Assembly: GCF_005937185.1 (NCBI RefSeq)
Contig: NZ_VCNI01000002.1
Span: forward strand, 682,001-746,000
DNA from: Flagellimonas algicola
GTDB lineage: Bacteria > Bacteroidota > Bacteroidia > Flavobacteriales > Flavobacteriaceae
DNA: 64,000 bases
Reading direction: 5' to 3'
Every line of letters begins with the position of its first letter. Position 1 is the stretch's first letter. Positions 17,164 to 26,518 of the stretch are shown piece by piece. A program made the position numbers and the translations under genes. The notes beneath the pieces were generated by a model. It did no database searches, had not been told where the DNA came from, and saw only the letters and a program-made list of their open reading frames with translations.

Positions 17164-20100
17164 TTATTCCTCCACAAATAGATAATTCAAGTTCAAACTG
17201 TTGAATTCTCGATTGAACTGTTGCATCTCCTCATCCACCAAGGCATCAAAAGTGTCCAATTGGGCGTTGATTTTGGCAGTCAGTTCATTTTTTACCGCTA
17301 TGTCCTGGGCCGTAGGTGGGAAGTCATCTATGGAAACCAGACTGTTCAAATGTCCCAGTTTATTGGTCAACCGAATCGGGAAATTCAAGGGATCCTGGTT
17401 GCTACGGTTTTTGGTTTGGTACAAGGCTTTTTCAATAGTGCCAAAATCCTCCTTCATTTTTTTGGCTTTCTCCACCAAATCCTTGGTGCGTTCATCTTCC
17501 TGATATTGCTTGCTAAAAGCATCCAATCGCTCTGTTATTTTCCTGATTTTTTTGATGGATTGATGCGACCTCTCCACCGTAGTGTTGATATCAGTAATGA
17601 ACTCATATTGTCTTTGCATATCTGCTACAGAGACTTCAGCCCTTGGGTCCGGTAAAATTTTAAATTCCTGTGTTTGGTTAGAACCGTTTACATTTAGGTG
17701 AACCTTGTACGAACCTGGAACTGCTTTGGCACCATCCAAATTGGCCCACCATAGAATCATCCCTTTCAATTTTTCAGCTCCTTTTCCACGTGTATTCCAA
17801 ACATGGGTATTACCTCCTTGCTTTACTTTGAGCTTTTTCTTCTCCTCCTTTGCAAAAGTGCTATAGCTGGCCAAGGTATCTCCCGTCATAGAGGTATAAG
17901 TCAAACTGATACTATCTTTATCCGATACGTTTTTCAGATAGAAATGAGAAACAACACCATTGGGATGGTTTTGCCCCTCTGTCTTTGATGGCTTTTTTGC
18001 TGCCGTTCCCTTGGTGCGATAGCTATCCTTGGGTTGATACAAAACGGCAGTAGAACTTTTCTTTGATGCATCCAATTGGTGCAAGACCGTCAGATCATCT
18101 ATAATCCAGACGCTCCTCCCCTGAGTTGCCACTACTAAATTGTTGTCTTTTATGGTCAAATCGGTGATTGGAACTATGGGAAGATTCAATTGGAAGCTTT
18201 CCCAATTTTGTCCGTCATTGAAGGAAGTATACATTCCGGTTTCCGTTCCTGCATATAACAACCCCTTTCTCTTAGGGTCTTCCCGGAGCGCTCGAGTAAA
18301 GTGCTCATTATTTATACCGTTTGTTATTTTTGTCCAGGTTTTTCCATAATCTGTGGTCTTATAGAGGTAGGGTTGGAAGTCCCCTAGCTTGTAGCGGGTG
18401 GCTGCCACATAGCAGGTGCCTTCATCAAAATTTGAAGGCTCTATACTATTGATCATACTCCACTCGGGCATGTTGGTTGGGGTCACATTCTCCCAAGTTG
18501 CACCCCCATCCTTGGTTACATGGATCAAGCCATCATCACTACCAACCCAAATCAATCCTTCCTTTAAAGGACTTTCATTGGCGGCGAAAATGGTACAATA
18601 ATATTCCACCCCTGTATTGTCCTGGGTGATGGGTCCCCCACTACTTACCAATTTATTTGGATCGTTTCGCGTTAGATCATCGCTCAATAACTCCCAACTC
18701 TGGCCTTCGTTGGTGCTCATGTGCACATGATTGGAAAAGGTGTACAGTTTTTTGGGGTCATGCTTACTGAAAATGATGGGGAAGTTCCATTGAAAACGAT
18801 ATTTCATTCCTTCGGCACCATAGCCCATTGGGTTGTCTGGCCATACATTGATGCCCCGTACAGTTCCTTTATCGTGATTTACCCTTGTCAAAAAACCGCC
18901 ATAACTGCCTCCATAAACTATGTCGCTATTTGTGGGGTCTACGGCAATGTGTGCTGATTCACCCCCAGCTGTTGGTTCCCAATCATCCTCGCCAATGGAA
19001 CCTTCATCACTTCGGTGATTGATTCGGATGGTGGAATTATCCTGTTGGGCCACATAAATCCGATAGGGGAATGCATCGTCCGTAGTTACACGATAAAATT
19101 GTGCTGTAGGCTGGTTGTAATACGTACTCCAGGTTTCACCACCATCGTAGCTTACCTGTGCCCCTCCATCATCTCCAATAATCATGCGTTTGGCATTTTC
19201 TGGGGAAATCCAGAGGTCATGGTGATCCCCATGGGGTGCATTGAAGGTATTAAAGGTCTTTCCGCCATCGGTGGATTTATGATACCGAACATTGAGGACA
19301 TAAACCACATCTTCATCCTGAGTATCCGCATAAACACGGGTGTAATACCAAGCCCGCTGACGCAATTTTCTCTCACTGTTGACCTGTGTCCATTTTTTCC
19401 CGCCATCATCAGAACGATATAGTCCTCCTTTTTCCTTGTTTTCCACAATCGCCCAGACTCGTTCGCTATTTTTTGGGGATACTGTTACCCCAACGATGCC
19501 CAAGGTGTCTTTTGGAAAGCCTTCGTTCTTGGAAATCTCCGTCCAGGTTTCCCCACTATCTGTACTTTTCCATAGCGCAGAACCGTCACCTCCGCTGCTT
19601 AAACTATATGGAGTTCGTTTGGCTCTCCATGTGGAAGCATATAAGATTCGCGGATTATTGGGGTCAAAAGTAAGATCTACCGCTCCAGATTGGTCATTGA
19701 CAAACAACACTTGTTTCCAGCTTTTGCCACCATCAGTACTTTTGTACACCCCTCTTTCCTTTGTAGGTTTGTAAATGTTCCCCAAAACTGCAGCATATAC
19801 CGTATTATAATCTGTGGGATGAATCCGGATTCGTGGTACATGCCTACTCTTTCCCAGACCTGCTTTTTGCCAAGTCTTACCAGCATCTTCCGTTTTCCAA
19901 ATGCCATAGCCGCTGGATACATTCCCACGAAGCGTCTTTTCACCACCTCCAACATAGATTACATTGGGGTCACTTTGGGCCACTTCCACAGCTCCTATAC
20001 TTCCGCCAAAATACCCGTCCGAAATGTTCTCCCACGAACGGCCACCATCCGTAGTTTTCCAAACGCCACCTCCAGTAGCCCCAAAATAAAATAGATTGGG

Positions 20101-20298
20101 TTCTCCAGGCACACCAGTTACCGCAGCGGAACGGCCCCCTCTAAACGGGCCTACCAAGCGGTACTCCAAACTGGAATACAATTCCTTGGGATATTCTGGG
20201 CTTGTTTGGATTGATTTTCTTCTTTGGGATTGCGTCGAGGTTGCAAAAAGGCAAAAAACCAGCAAGAATAAGCCGGTTTGCGAAAGCAAATGTTTCAT
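17164..20298 (-). CDS. Large secreted Asp-box (BNR/sortilin-like) beta-propeller protein
   Basis: 1044 residues with a signal peptide (MKHLLSQTGLFLLVFCLFATSTQS). The first 750 residues hold many Asp-box repeats, for example TTDGGRSWENIS, TEDAGKTWQKAG, STDGGKSWKQVL, SDDGGKKWTQVN and TKDGGATWENVT. Such repeats build a large VPS10/sortilin-like propeller. The C-terminal 250 residues carry a beta domain and then a helical part with coiled-coil character (about residues 900-1000). Relatives are labelled glycosyl hydrolase, but I see no sialidase catalytic residues, so I make no enzymatic claim. No T9SS sorting domain is visible at the C-terminus. Confidence 0.85.
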   Translation of the reverse strand: MKHLLSQTGLFLLVFCLFATSTQSQRRKSIQTSPEYPKELYSSLEYRLVGPFRGGRSAAVTGVPGEPNLFYFGATGGGVWKTTDGGRSWENISDGYFGGSIGAVEVAQSDPNVIYVGGGEKTLRGNVSSGYGIWKTEDAGKTWQKAGLGKSRHVPRIRIHPTDYNTVYAAVLGNIYKPTKERGVYKSTDGGKSWKQVLFVNDQSGAVDLTFDPNNPRILYASTWRAKRTPYSLSSGGDGSALWKSTDSGETWTEISKNEGFPKDTLGIVGVTVSPKNSERVWAIVENKEKGGLYRSDDGGKKWTQVNSERKLRQRAWYYTRVYADTQDEDVVYVLNVRYHKSTDGGKTFNTFNAPHGDHHDLWISPENAKRMIIGDDGGAQVSYDGGETWSTYYNQPTAQFYRVTTDDAFPYRIYVAQQDNSTIRINHRSDEGSIGEDDWEPTAGGESAHIAVDPTNSDIVYGGSYGGFLTRVNHDKGTVRGINVWPDNPMGYGAEGMKYRFQWNFPIIFSKHDPKKLYTFSNHVHMSTNEGQSWELLSDDLTRNDPNKLVSSGGPITQDNTGVEYYCTIFAANESPLKEGLIWVGSDDGLIHVTKDGGATWENVTPTNMPEWSMINSIEPSNFDEGTCYVAATRYKLGDFQPYLYKTTDYGKTWTKITNGINNEHFTRALREDPKRKGLLYAGTETGMYTSFNDGQNWESFQLNLPIVPITDLTIKDNNLVVATQGRSVWIIDDLTVLHQLDASKKSSTAVLYQPKDSYRTKGTAAKKPSKTEGQNHPNGVVSHFYLKNVSDKDSISLTYTSMTGDTLASYSTFAKEEKKKLKVKQGGNTHVWNTRGKGAEKLKGMILWWANLDGAKAVPGSYKVHLNVNGSNQTQEFKILPDPRAEVSVADMQRQYEFITDINTTVERSHQSIKKIRKITERLDAFSKQYQEDERTKDLVEKAKKMKEDFGTIEKALYQTKNRSNQDPLNFPIRLTNKLGHLNSLVSIDDFPPTAQDIAVKNELTAKINAQLDTFDALVDEEMQQFNREFNSLNLNYLFVEE

Positions 20299-20511
20299 TT
20301 TCTAGGATGTTGAATTAGTCGGTACTAAATGTAGGGAAAAAGTAAGTACCGTTTTTGTTTTAGGAACAGATTCAATCAGCCCCAATATTAATTCCATTTC
20401 AAATCAATTTTGATAGCGTATGTAACAATGTGGATAATTTTATACTAATCCCTTGGAGGAAGTAATCTTCCAATTTCTTACTTTAGAAACATCAACATAA
20501 AACACTTTACC

Positions 20512-21645
20512 ATGGATATTTTTAGCAAGATCAAAGAGAAACTCACGCACGAGTTTATAGATATTATTGAGTGGCTGGATTATACGGATGACACTATTGC
20601 GCATCGGTTTGAACGCTACCAAAATGAAATTAAGAATGGGGCCAAGCTTATTGTGAGGGAAGGGCAGACCGCTGTTTTTGTGAACGAAGGTCAATTGGCG
20701 GATGTATTTGAACCTGGCACTTACGACCTCACCACCAAAAACCTGCCCATCTTAGCCACCCTAAAGGGATGGAAATACGGTTTTAATTCGCCTTTCAAAG
20801 CCGAGGTCTATTTTGTAAACACCCATCTGTTCACCGATGAGAAATGGGGCACCAAAAGTCCGATTACTTTAAGTGATGATCGCTTTGGCTTGGTGGAAAT
20901 TAGAGCATTCGGAACCTATGCCTTTAAAATTTCGGATGCCGGAAAGTTCATCGTTGATATCGTTGGAACGGATAATAACTTCACCAGTTTTGAAATCAAT
21001 GAGCATCTTAAAAGTTTGATCGCTACGCGATTTACCGACACGGTCGGAGAAGCCAATCTCCCAATTGAATTGTATGCGGCAAACACCTCGGAGCTTTCAG
21101 ACACTTGTAGGGAGGTTATGGCTCCGGAATTTGAGACCGTGGGCATCTCTTTGGAGAAATTCTATATCGAAAATGTCTCCATGCCGGAAGATCTTAAAAA
21201 AGAAATCTTCGAGTATAGCCGAATCGACAAATTGGATCTGGACAAGTTGACCAAGTTCAAAACGGCCAAAGCCATTGAAGCTGCCGCCAAAAATGAAGGC
21301 GGAACCGCGGGTGCAGGAATGGGAATGGGAATGGGATTTGTATTGGCGCAGCAAATGGGTGGTATGATGAGTCCTCAAATGGGCGGCAATCCACAAATGC
21401 AGCAAGCAGGAACTCCCGTTCCACCTCCAATGCCAGTGGCAGTGCAATACTTTTACGCAGTAAACGGGGTGCAACAGGGGCCTGTTTCCTTTGAACAGTT
21501 GCAAGCCTTATTTGCTGGCAGAACCATCAATCGTGATAGCTTGGTATGGAAACAGGGAATGGCCAACTGGACAGCATTGAAAGATGTGGAAGAGTTAAAG
21601 TCGTTTTTGGGCGGCAATACCCCACCTCCTTTGCCGAACCCGTAA
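20512..21645 (+). CDS. SPFH/Band 7 protein with C-terminal GYF_2 domain
   Basis: 377 residues without a signal peptide. The SPFH region covers about residues 45-250 (ending in FYIENVSMPEDLKKEIFEYS). A glycine/methionine/proline-rich linker follows at about 260-310 (repeats of GMGMGMG and QMGG). The C-terminus, from QYFYAVNGVQQGPVSFEQL to the end, is a GYF_2 domain, a peptide-binding module. The N-terminal part resembles the bacterial 'virion core protein' SPFH family. The protein probably forms a membrane-associated oligomer. The zinc-ribbon protein gene follows after 71 bp and the two are likely functionally linked. Confidence 0.88.
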   Translation: MDIFSKIKEKLTHEFIDIIEWLDYTDDTIAHRFERYQNEIKNGAKLIVREGQTAVFVNEGQLADVFEPGTYDLTTKNLPILATLKGWKYGFNSPFKAEVYFVNTHLFTDEKWGTKSPITLSDDRFGLVEIRAFGTYAFKISDAGKFIVDIVGTDNNFTSFEINEHLKSLIATRFTDTVGEANLPIELYAANTSELSDTCREVMAPEFETVGISLEKFYIENVSMPEDLKKEIFEYSRIDKLDLDKLTKFKTAKAIEAAAKNEGGTAGAGMGMGMGFVLAQQMGGMMSPQMGGNPQMQQAGTPVPPPMPVAVQYFYAVNGVQQGPVSFEQLQALFAGRTINRDSLVWKQGMANWTALKDVEELKSFLGGNTPPPLPNP

Positions 21646-21690
21646 TATTAATTTGTATTTCCTTTAAAAACAGTAATCCATAATAACAAG

Positions 21691-21710
21691 ATTCCCACCT
21701 TCGCGGGAAT
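21691..21710. repeat. REP-like palindrome before the zinc-ribbon gene
   Basis: ATTCCCACCTTCGCGGGAAT is a near-perfect hairpin (one mismatch in the arm) of the widely dispersed ATTCCCGC...GCGGGAAT type. It ends six bases before the downstream ATG, so it would fold over the ribosome-binding region. Confidence 0.75.
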
Positions 21711-21716
21711 GAGAGC

Positions 21717-22811
21717 ATGGAGTCATCAATTCAAAAAACAGAGCTTAAAAAGCCCTGCCTCAACTGCGGGGCAGAACTCAAATACAAACCTGGAACCACC
21801 AATATCAGCTGTGAGTATTGTGGGCATCAAGAGTCAATTCAAGTAGACAAAAATGGGTTTGAAGAGCTTGAGCTATATCCCTATCTACAGGAGATGGGTT
21901 CCCAAAAGCACAGTGAAGAGATTTCCATGCTGCATTGCAAAAACTGCGGGGCCAATCAACATGTGGAGGAAAATTACAAGTCCCTCCATTGCGTGTATTG
22001 TAGCATGCCCTTAATCTTGGAAGACGCCTATAAAGAGGAGTGGATTTTGCCCGGGGCCGTACTGCCCTTTCAAATAGAGAAAGAAAAGTCATTTCTTATT
22101 TTTAAAAAATGGGTGGATCGCTTATGGTGGGCACCCAACAAACTAAAAAAGGCCGCTTTGGATCCCCAGTTTACCAAAGGACTTTATTTACCCTACTGGA
22201 CCTTTGATGCTCAACTTTCGGCATCTTATTCAGGACAACGGGGGGAATATTACTACGAAACGCGGAGGGTAAGAAATGCCCAAGGGAAAATGGTTTCACA
22301 GCGGGTTCGAAAAACGCGTTGGTATCCGGCATCTGGAAGAGTTTCTGGTTTTGTGGATGATACTTTAATAGAGGCCTCAAAGCAAAAATCAGGGAGAATC
22401 CCCAGCAATATTGCACGTTGGAACCTGAAGAAACTTCAACCCTTCAATAGCAGTTTTCTATCTGGTTTTGTTACCGAAAAATATACCATCCCGCTAAAAC
22501 AAGGTCATCTTCATTCCAAGGATATTGCTAAAGATATTGCCCGTCGTTGGTGCAGACAGGATATTGGTGGAGACACCCAACGGGTGACCCAAATGGACAT
22601 GCAACTATCGGAAGAAACATTTAAACATATTTTGCTTCCGGTATATATCAGCGCGTATCGATACCAAGGCAAGGAATACCATTTCTTCATCAATGGAGAA
22701 AATGGGCAAATTTCAGGGTCCAGACCTTATAGTTTTTGGAAGATATTTTTTGCCATAGTTTTTGGGCTTATACTGATAGGCGTATTGGTGTTCCTTGGGA
22801 AAGGAAGTTGA
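21717..22811 (+). CDS. Double zinc-ribbon membrane protein
   Basis: 364 residues. Two zinc ribbons lie at the N-terminus: Cys14/Cys17 with Cys32/Cys35 (CLNCG and CEYCG) and a second set near residues 73-94 (CKNCG and CVYCS). The middle part has aromatic-rich strands (KGLYLPYWTFDAQLSASYSG). One hydrophobic helix (FFAIVFGLILIGVLVFL) ends the protein, so it is probably C-terminally anchored with its zinc ribbons in the cytoplasm. Relatives are sometimes mislabelled as PriA-like, but no helicase motif is present. It follows the SPFH gene, which suggests a common membrane complex. Confidence 0.8.
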   Translation: MESSIQKTELKKPCLNCGAELKYKPGTTNISCEYCGHQESIQVDKNGFEELELYPYLQEMGSQKHSEEISMLHCKNCGANQHVEENYKSLHCVYCSMPLILEDAYKEEWILPGAVLPFQIEKEKSFLIFKKWVDRLWWAPNKLKKAALDPQFTKGLYLPYWTFDAQLSASYSGQRGEYYYETRRVRNAQGKMVSQRVRKTRWYPASGRVSGFVDDTLIEASKQKSGRIPSNIARWNLKKLQPFNSSFLSGFVTEKYTIPLKQGHLHSKDIAKDIARRWCRQDIGGDTQRVTQMDMQLSEETFKHILLPVYISAYRYQGKEYHFFINGENGQISGSRPYSFWKIFFAIVFGLILIGVLVFLGKGS

Positions 22812-22884
22812 AAACAAAAATATCAGCTGTTTAAAGACCGTTAAAGTCCATCCATTCCATCTGTTTTTCCACTACATTTACTGC

Positions 22885-23640
22885 ATGTCCAAACGGATTT
22901 CACTTATTAGCATTTTTGTGCTACTCAATATGGGCCTGGGTCGTCTGTTTCAAGAAAGTTTGGGCGCCAGCTGCTTTTCCGAACTCTCCATCTTGGCCAT
23001 TACCAGTTTCTTCTTTTGGAATTTCTCCGCTCGGCAAATCAAAACTTGGAGTGGAAAATGGGGTGTTACCGCATCGGGAAAAAACGTATTGATTCAAGGC
23101 GGTCTGGGCTTATCCGCTTCCGCCATAAATATTATTATTGGACAGGTTTTGGTAATTTTCTTGATGACCACCATCTACAACTGTACCTCTCCCAGTTTCA
23201 ACATGCTCAATGCAAGTCTTACCAATAACATAGCCGTAAACCTGCTTTGTTACTTTGCCTTGTTGTTCTATTTTATCCAATCTGAAAAATCAAAAGAGCG
23301 CACCCCAACACCCGATCCTAAAGAAACCCGAATTCCCGTTTCCAAACAGGGGTATCAATTCCAGTTGCAACCCAACGAAATTATTTATGTGGAAACCAGC
23401 AACAACTGTGTGGTTCTCCATACCGAAAAAGGGAAGTTTGTAAAATACCAAAGTTTAAAATCGCTTTCCGAGCTGCTGTGCCCCAATACGTTTAAGCGGG
23501 TGCATCGCTCGTATTTGGTCAACTCAGAGTTTATTTCCCATATCCAAAAAAACCATAGCGGAGATGGCAAGCTTAAATTGAAAACCGGAGACGACCTTAA
23601 GTTTAGCAGAACCTATCTTCAGGAATTGGCTCAAATTTAG
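22885..23640 (+). CDS. LytTR-type transcriptional regulator with membrane helices
   Basis: 251 residues from the ATG giving MSKRISLISIFVLL. An in-frame upstream start that overlaps the previous gene is rejected. The N-terminal half has about four hydrophobic segments. The C-terminal 100 residues form a LytTR DNA-binding domain (NEIIYVETSNNCVVLHTEKG and FKRVHRSYLVN). It lacks a receiver domain, so it is a membrane-bound one-component regulator of the Bacteroidota type rather than a response regulator. Its target is unknown. The gene 95 bp downstream, which starts a cluster of exported proteins, has its own promoter. Confidence 0.88.
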   Translation: MSKRISLISIFVLLNMGLGRLFQESLGASCFSELSILAITSFFFWNFSARQIKTWSGKWGVTASGKNVLIQGGLGLSASAINIIIGQVLVIFLMTTIYNCTSPSFNMLNASLTNNIAVNLLCYFALLFYFIQSEKSKERTPTPDPKETRIPVSKQGYQFQLQPNEIIYVETSNNCVVLHTEKGKFVKYQSLKSLSELLCPNTFKRVHRSYLVNSEFISHIQKNHSGDGKLKLKTGDDLKFSRTYLQELAQI

Positions 23641-23708
23641 ATTCCGCAACTCGCCCTTTTTTTTCCGCAGCTTACATAGCTAATTCATCCTCAAAGATTT
23701 TCCACAAG

Positions 23709-23716
23709 TAGATTTG
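23709..23716 (+). promoter_or_regulatory. -7 promoter element for the DUF5916 gene
   Basis: TAGATTTG matches TAnnTTTG and ends 19 bp before the ATG at 23736. No clear -33 box was found. Confidence 0.45.
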
Positions 23717-23735
23717 ACCAAAACGGTAATTCTAC

Positions 23736-25961
23736 ATGCGAAAATTCATTTTCCTAGCCTTTTCCATTATGCCGATGGTTATGCTCACCCAGGATTATTT
23801 AAACAATACCACCAATATTCATGGAACGACCCACGAGCTCGATTTGGATGGTTTTTTAAATGAAGCCCTTTGGGAAGAGGCCCAGCGTTTCCCGTTTATG
23901 GAATGGCGCCCAGATTGGGGTGCACCGGATAGTCTTACCACACTTTTTGTAACCTTTGATAAGGACTATCTCTATGTGGCTTTGGATGCTAATGACCCCA
24001 ATCCAGAGAAGATTATCGGAAGAAATCTGGTTAGGGACGGCTGGTACGGCGACGATTATTTTGCCTTCCAAATAGATCCCAACCGTACACGTAAAAATGC
24101 CTTCATCTTTAGCATTTACCCCACGGGTAGTAGATACGATGATGCCATCTATAATGACAATGTGCCCTTAGGCAATGCCCCTTCCACTCCGGCATATGAC
24201 ATGCTATGGGAAGGCAAGACCCAAATTACGGATAAAGGATGGCAAGCCGAATATCGAATTCCCCTGTCCAATTTGAGATTTGAAATCCGGGATGGAGAAG
24301 TTTTGGGCGGAATCTCCGCGCAGCGCACCATCAATTACGACAACAAGCTTTTGGTATATCCCGAAGTCCCCCAAAACATTACTGGGGCCAATGGCAAGCC
24401 CTCCTTAAAAAAGCCCGTTCGATTTGTAGGTTTAGAACCTAAAAAGGACCTACAGGTCACCCCCTACCTGCTGGCATCCACACAGAACAATTACCGCCTT
24501 AATTCCAACCAATCAGCCTATGAAAAAAATGCATTCAATGAATTGGATGTTGGCCTGGATATTCGTTATGGCATCACGCCAAGCCTTACTTTGGACCTCA
24601 CCTTGAACACGGATTTTTCTCAAGTGGAAATAGATGATCAGATTGTTAATTTAGGTCGGGTATCCATTTTTTTTCCTGAGCGACGTAAGTTCTTTTTGCA
24701 ACAATCGGGACTGTTCGATTTTGATATGGGCATCCTTTCCCAACTCTTCTACAGCAGGACCATTGGTATCAACAATGGACAATTGACTCCCATTATTGGC
24801 GGTGCCAAACTTACTGGGGAATTGGGCAATTGGGACTTGGGATTCTTATCCCTACAAACCGAAGGAACCCGCATAAACTCCGAAGCATTGCCCACAGAGA
24901 ATTTTTCAGTCTTGCGATTGCGCAGGAAGGTCTTTAACGAAAGATCTTTTATTGGGTTTATGGCCACCAATCGGGCAAGGAAAGATTATATCAATACTGC
25001 TTTAGGCATAGATGGTGTTATTGATGTTGGCGATGAGAACTTCATCATTACCTCCCTGGCCACAACGGTGGAAGGTGAAGATTTTTCCAGTGCGGATTAT
25101 GGCTTGATTGACAATTCCCGTTTTGCATTTCAGTTCGCCCGGCGCAAACGCGACGGATGGTTTTATCGCGGAGCCTACGAATTTTCAGGCAAGGCATTCA
25201 ACCCGGGAATGGGATTCCTGCTTAGGGAAAAACACCACAATTTTTATGTTGGGCTCAATCATGGAAAATTCAATTCCGATAGCGAAAACAATACGTTCCA
25301 ATACAGAAGATGGATGCCGATTAATTCCGACCTGTATTTTACCACGGATTTTTCAGAGGTACTAACGTGGTACAACAGAAGTCAGTGGTCTGGAACCTTA
25401 TTTAACAATGATGCGGTTATGCTCTTTGGGCAGGTCCAATATGAATTCCTTCAAGAACCACTTCAATTTTCGAACAAGATTACGATACCACAAGGTGATT
25501 ATTTTTACTCCTTTTTTGGTGCTTCGTACACCAGTGGTTTTCAAAGGGCATTTAAAATTCCTATTTCTGCAGAGTACGGAAGCTTTTTTGATGGAGAGAA
25601 TCTCGAGCTTAGGCTATCTCCCGAATGGAGCGTCAATGAGCATCTCACCTTTGAAGGATCCTGGCGCCTAAACTACCTCAACTTTAAGGAAAGGGAAGTA
25701 AGTGAGTGGATCAATGTGCCCCAACTTCGGGTTAATTGGGCCTACAACCTACATCTTTCGGGAAGTATCACCGCACAGTACAACTCTATTCAAGATCAAG
25801 TGTTCACCAGTGCCCGATTGCGATACAACTTTCGGGATGGCCATAATCTGTATGTAGTTTACAATCAGGATTACAACACGGACCGTATGCAGTTTATGCC
25901 ACAACTACCTCGATTCAACAACCAGTTGGTTACCCTCAAATATGTTTACACATTCTTCTAA
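23736..25961 (+). CDS. DUF5916/CBM9-like outer-membrane protein
   Basis: 741 residues with a signal peptide (MRKFIFLAFSIMPMVMLTQ). The first 200 residues are a carbohydrate-binding family 9-like domain (LDGFLNEALWEEAQRFP, then FVTFDKDYLYVALDAND). The remainder is DUF5916, a beta-barrel-like region rich in alternating aromatic residues, ending in VTLKYVYTFF with a terminal aromatic residue, as expected for an outer-membrane barrel. FFPERRKFFLQ is a recurring family motif. The binding partner is unknown. The next gene starts 11 bp downstream, so this is the first gene of an operon. Confidence 0.88.
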   Translation: MRKFIFLAFSIMPMVMLTQDYLNNTTNIHGTTHELDLDGFLNEALWEEAQRFPFMEWRPDWGAPDSLTTLFVTFDKDYLYVALDANDPNPEKIIGRNLVRDGWYGDDYFAFQIDPNRTRKNAFIFSIYPTGSRYDDAIYNDNVPLGNAPSTPAYDMLWEGKTQITDKGWQAEYRIPLSNLRFEIRDGEVLGGISAQRTINYDNKLLVYPEVPQNITGANGKPSLKKPVRFVGLEPKKDLQVTPYLLASTQNNYRLNSNQSAYEKNAFNELDVGLDIRYGITPSLTLDLTLNTDFSQVEIDDQIVNLGRVSIFFPERRKFFLQQSGLFDFDMGILSQLFYSRTIGINNGQLTPIIGGAKLTGELGNWDLGFLSLQTEGTRINSEALPTENFSVLRLRRKVFNERSFIGFMATNRARKDYINTALGIDGVIDVGDENFIITSLATTVEGEDFSSADYGLIDNSRFAFQFARRKRDGWFYRGAYEFSGKAFNPGMGFLLREKHHNFYVGLNHGKFNSDSENNTFQYRRWMPINSDLYFTTDFSEVLTWYNRSQWSGTLFNNDAVMLFGQVQYEFLQEPLQFSNKITIPQGDYFYSFFGASYTSGFQRAFKIPISAEYGSFFDGENLELRLSPEWSVNEHLTFEGSWRLNYLNFKEREVSEWINVPQLRVNWAYNLHLSGSITAQYNSIQDQVFTSARLRYNFRDGHNLYVVYNQDYNTDRMQFMPQLPRFNNQLVTLKYVYTFF

Positions 25962-25972
25962 AACTTCAAATC

Positions 25973-26437
25973 ATGAAAAAAACGATTGGTATTTTAATTT
26001 TGCTTTGCGCACTATCCGCTTGCAAGGAAACTCCGATGGAGCCGCAAACTATGAGCCTCATTACTCCAGCAGATCACGGAATCCTAAGAAATCTCAAAGA
26101 AGTCCAATGGCCTAAAGCCTACAGGGAGCAAGACACAGTGTTATTGGATAAAATTCTAGGAGATGACTTTCAAATGATAGATGCCAGTGGTACCTGGTCA
26201 GACAAACAAGGGGAGTTGGAATGGATCAAGGAAAATGCCATGCAGCACGACTCTTTTCATTATGAAATAAAGCGCTTGGATGTTTTGGATAACGGAACCG
26301 CCCTGATTTGTGGTACCGGTCATATCATCAATGATTCCATTGAGACCATTTATCAATCCAGCAATATCCTGATCAAACGCAATGGAATGTGGAAGGCCGT
26401 GGCATCGCATGTGTCCGGAATCAAACAGCTTGAATGA
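25973..26437 (+). CDS. DUF4440/SnoaL-like lipoprotein
   Basis: 154 residues with a lipoprotein signal (MKKTIGILILLCALSAC, lipidated at about Cys17). The mature part has the NTF2-like fold pattern: VQWPKAYREQDTVLLDKIL, then DDFQMIDASGTW, and a C-terminal MWKAVASHVS. Members of this group are small cone-shaped proteins, often of unknown function, some being enzymes or binding proteins. It is 11 bp after the DUF5916 gene and likely cotranscribed. Confidence 0.83.
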   Translation: MKKTIGILILLCALSACKETPMEPQTMSLITPADHGILRNLKEVQWPKAYREQDTVLLDKILGDDFQMIDASGTWSDKQGELEWIKENAMQHDSFHYEIKRLDVLDNGTALICGTGHIINDSIETIYQSSNILIKRNGMWKAVASHVSGIKQLE

Positions 26438-26518
26438 TCTTAGCGGTTTAACATAAATTTTAAACCTTCTAAAAAAATAATGTTTAATCTTGAGTAATTC
26501 ATTCAATCAGAAGACCTT

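Noticed and set aside
21527..21718. 63-residue frame on the minus strand beginning FPRRWES
   Set aside because: FPRRWES is the usual translation of the ATTCCC...GGGAAT repeat. The frame also lies antisense to the SPFH gene end.
22795..22884. Upstream start of the LytTR regulator at 22795
   Set aside because: It would overlap the end of the zinc-ribbon gene and precede the first membrane helix with a hydrophilic stretch not expected in the family.
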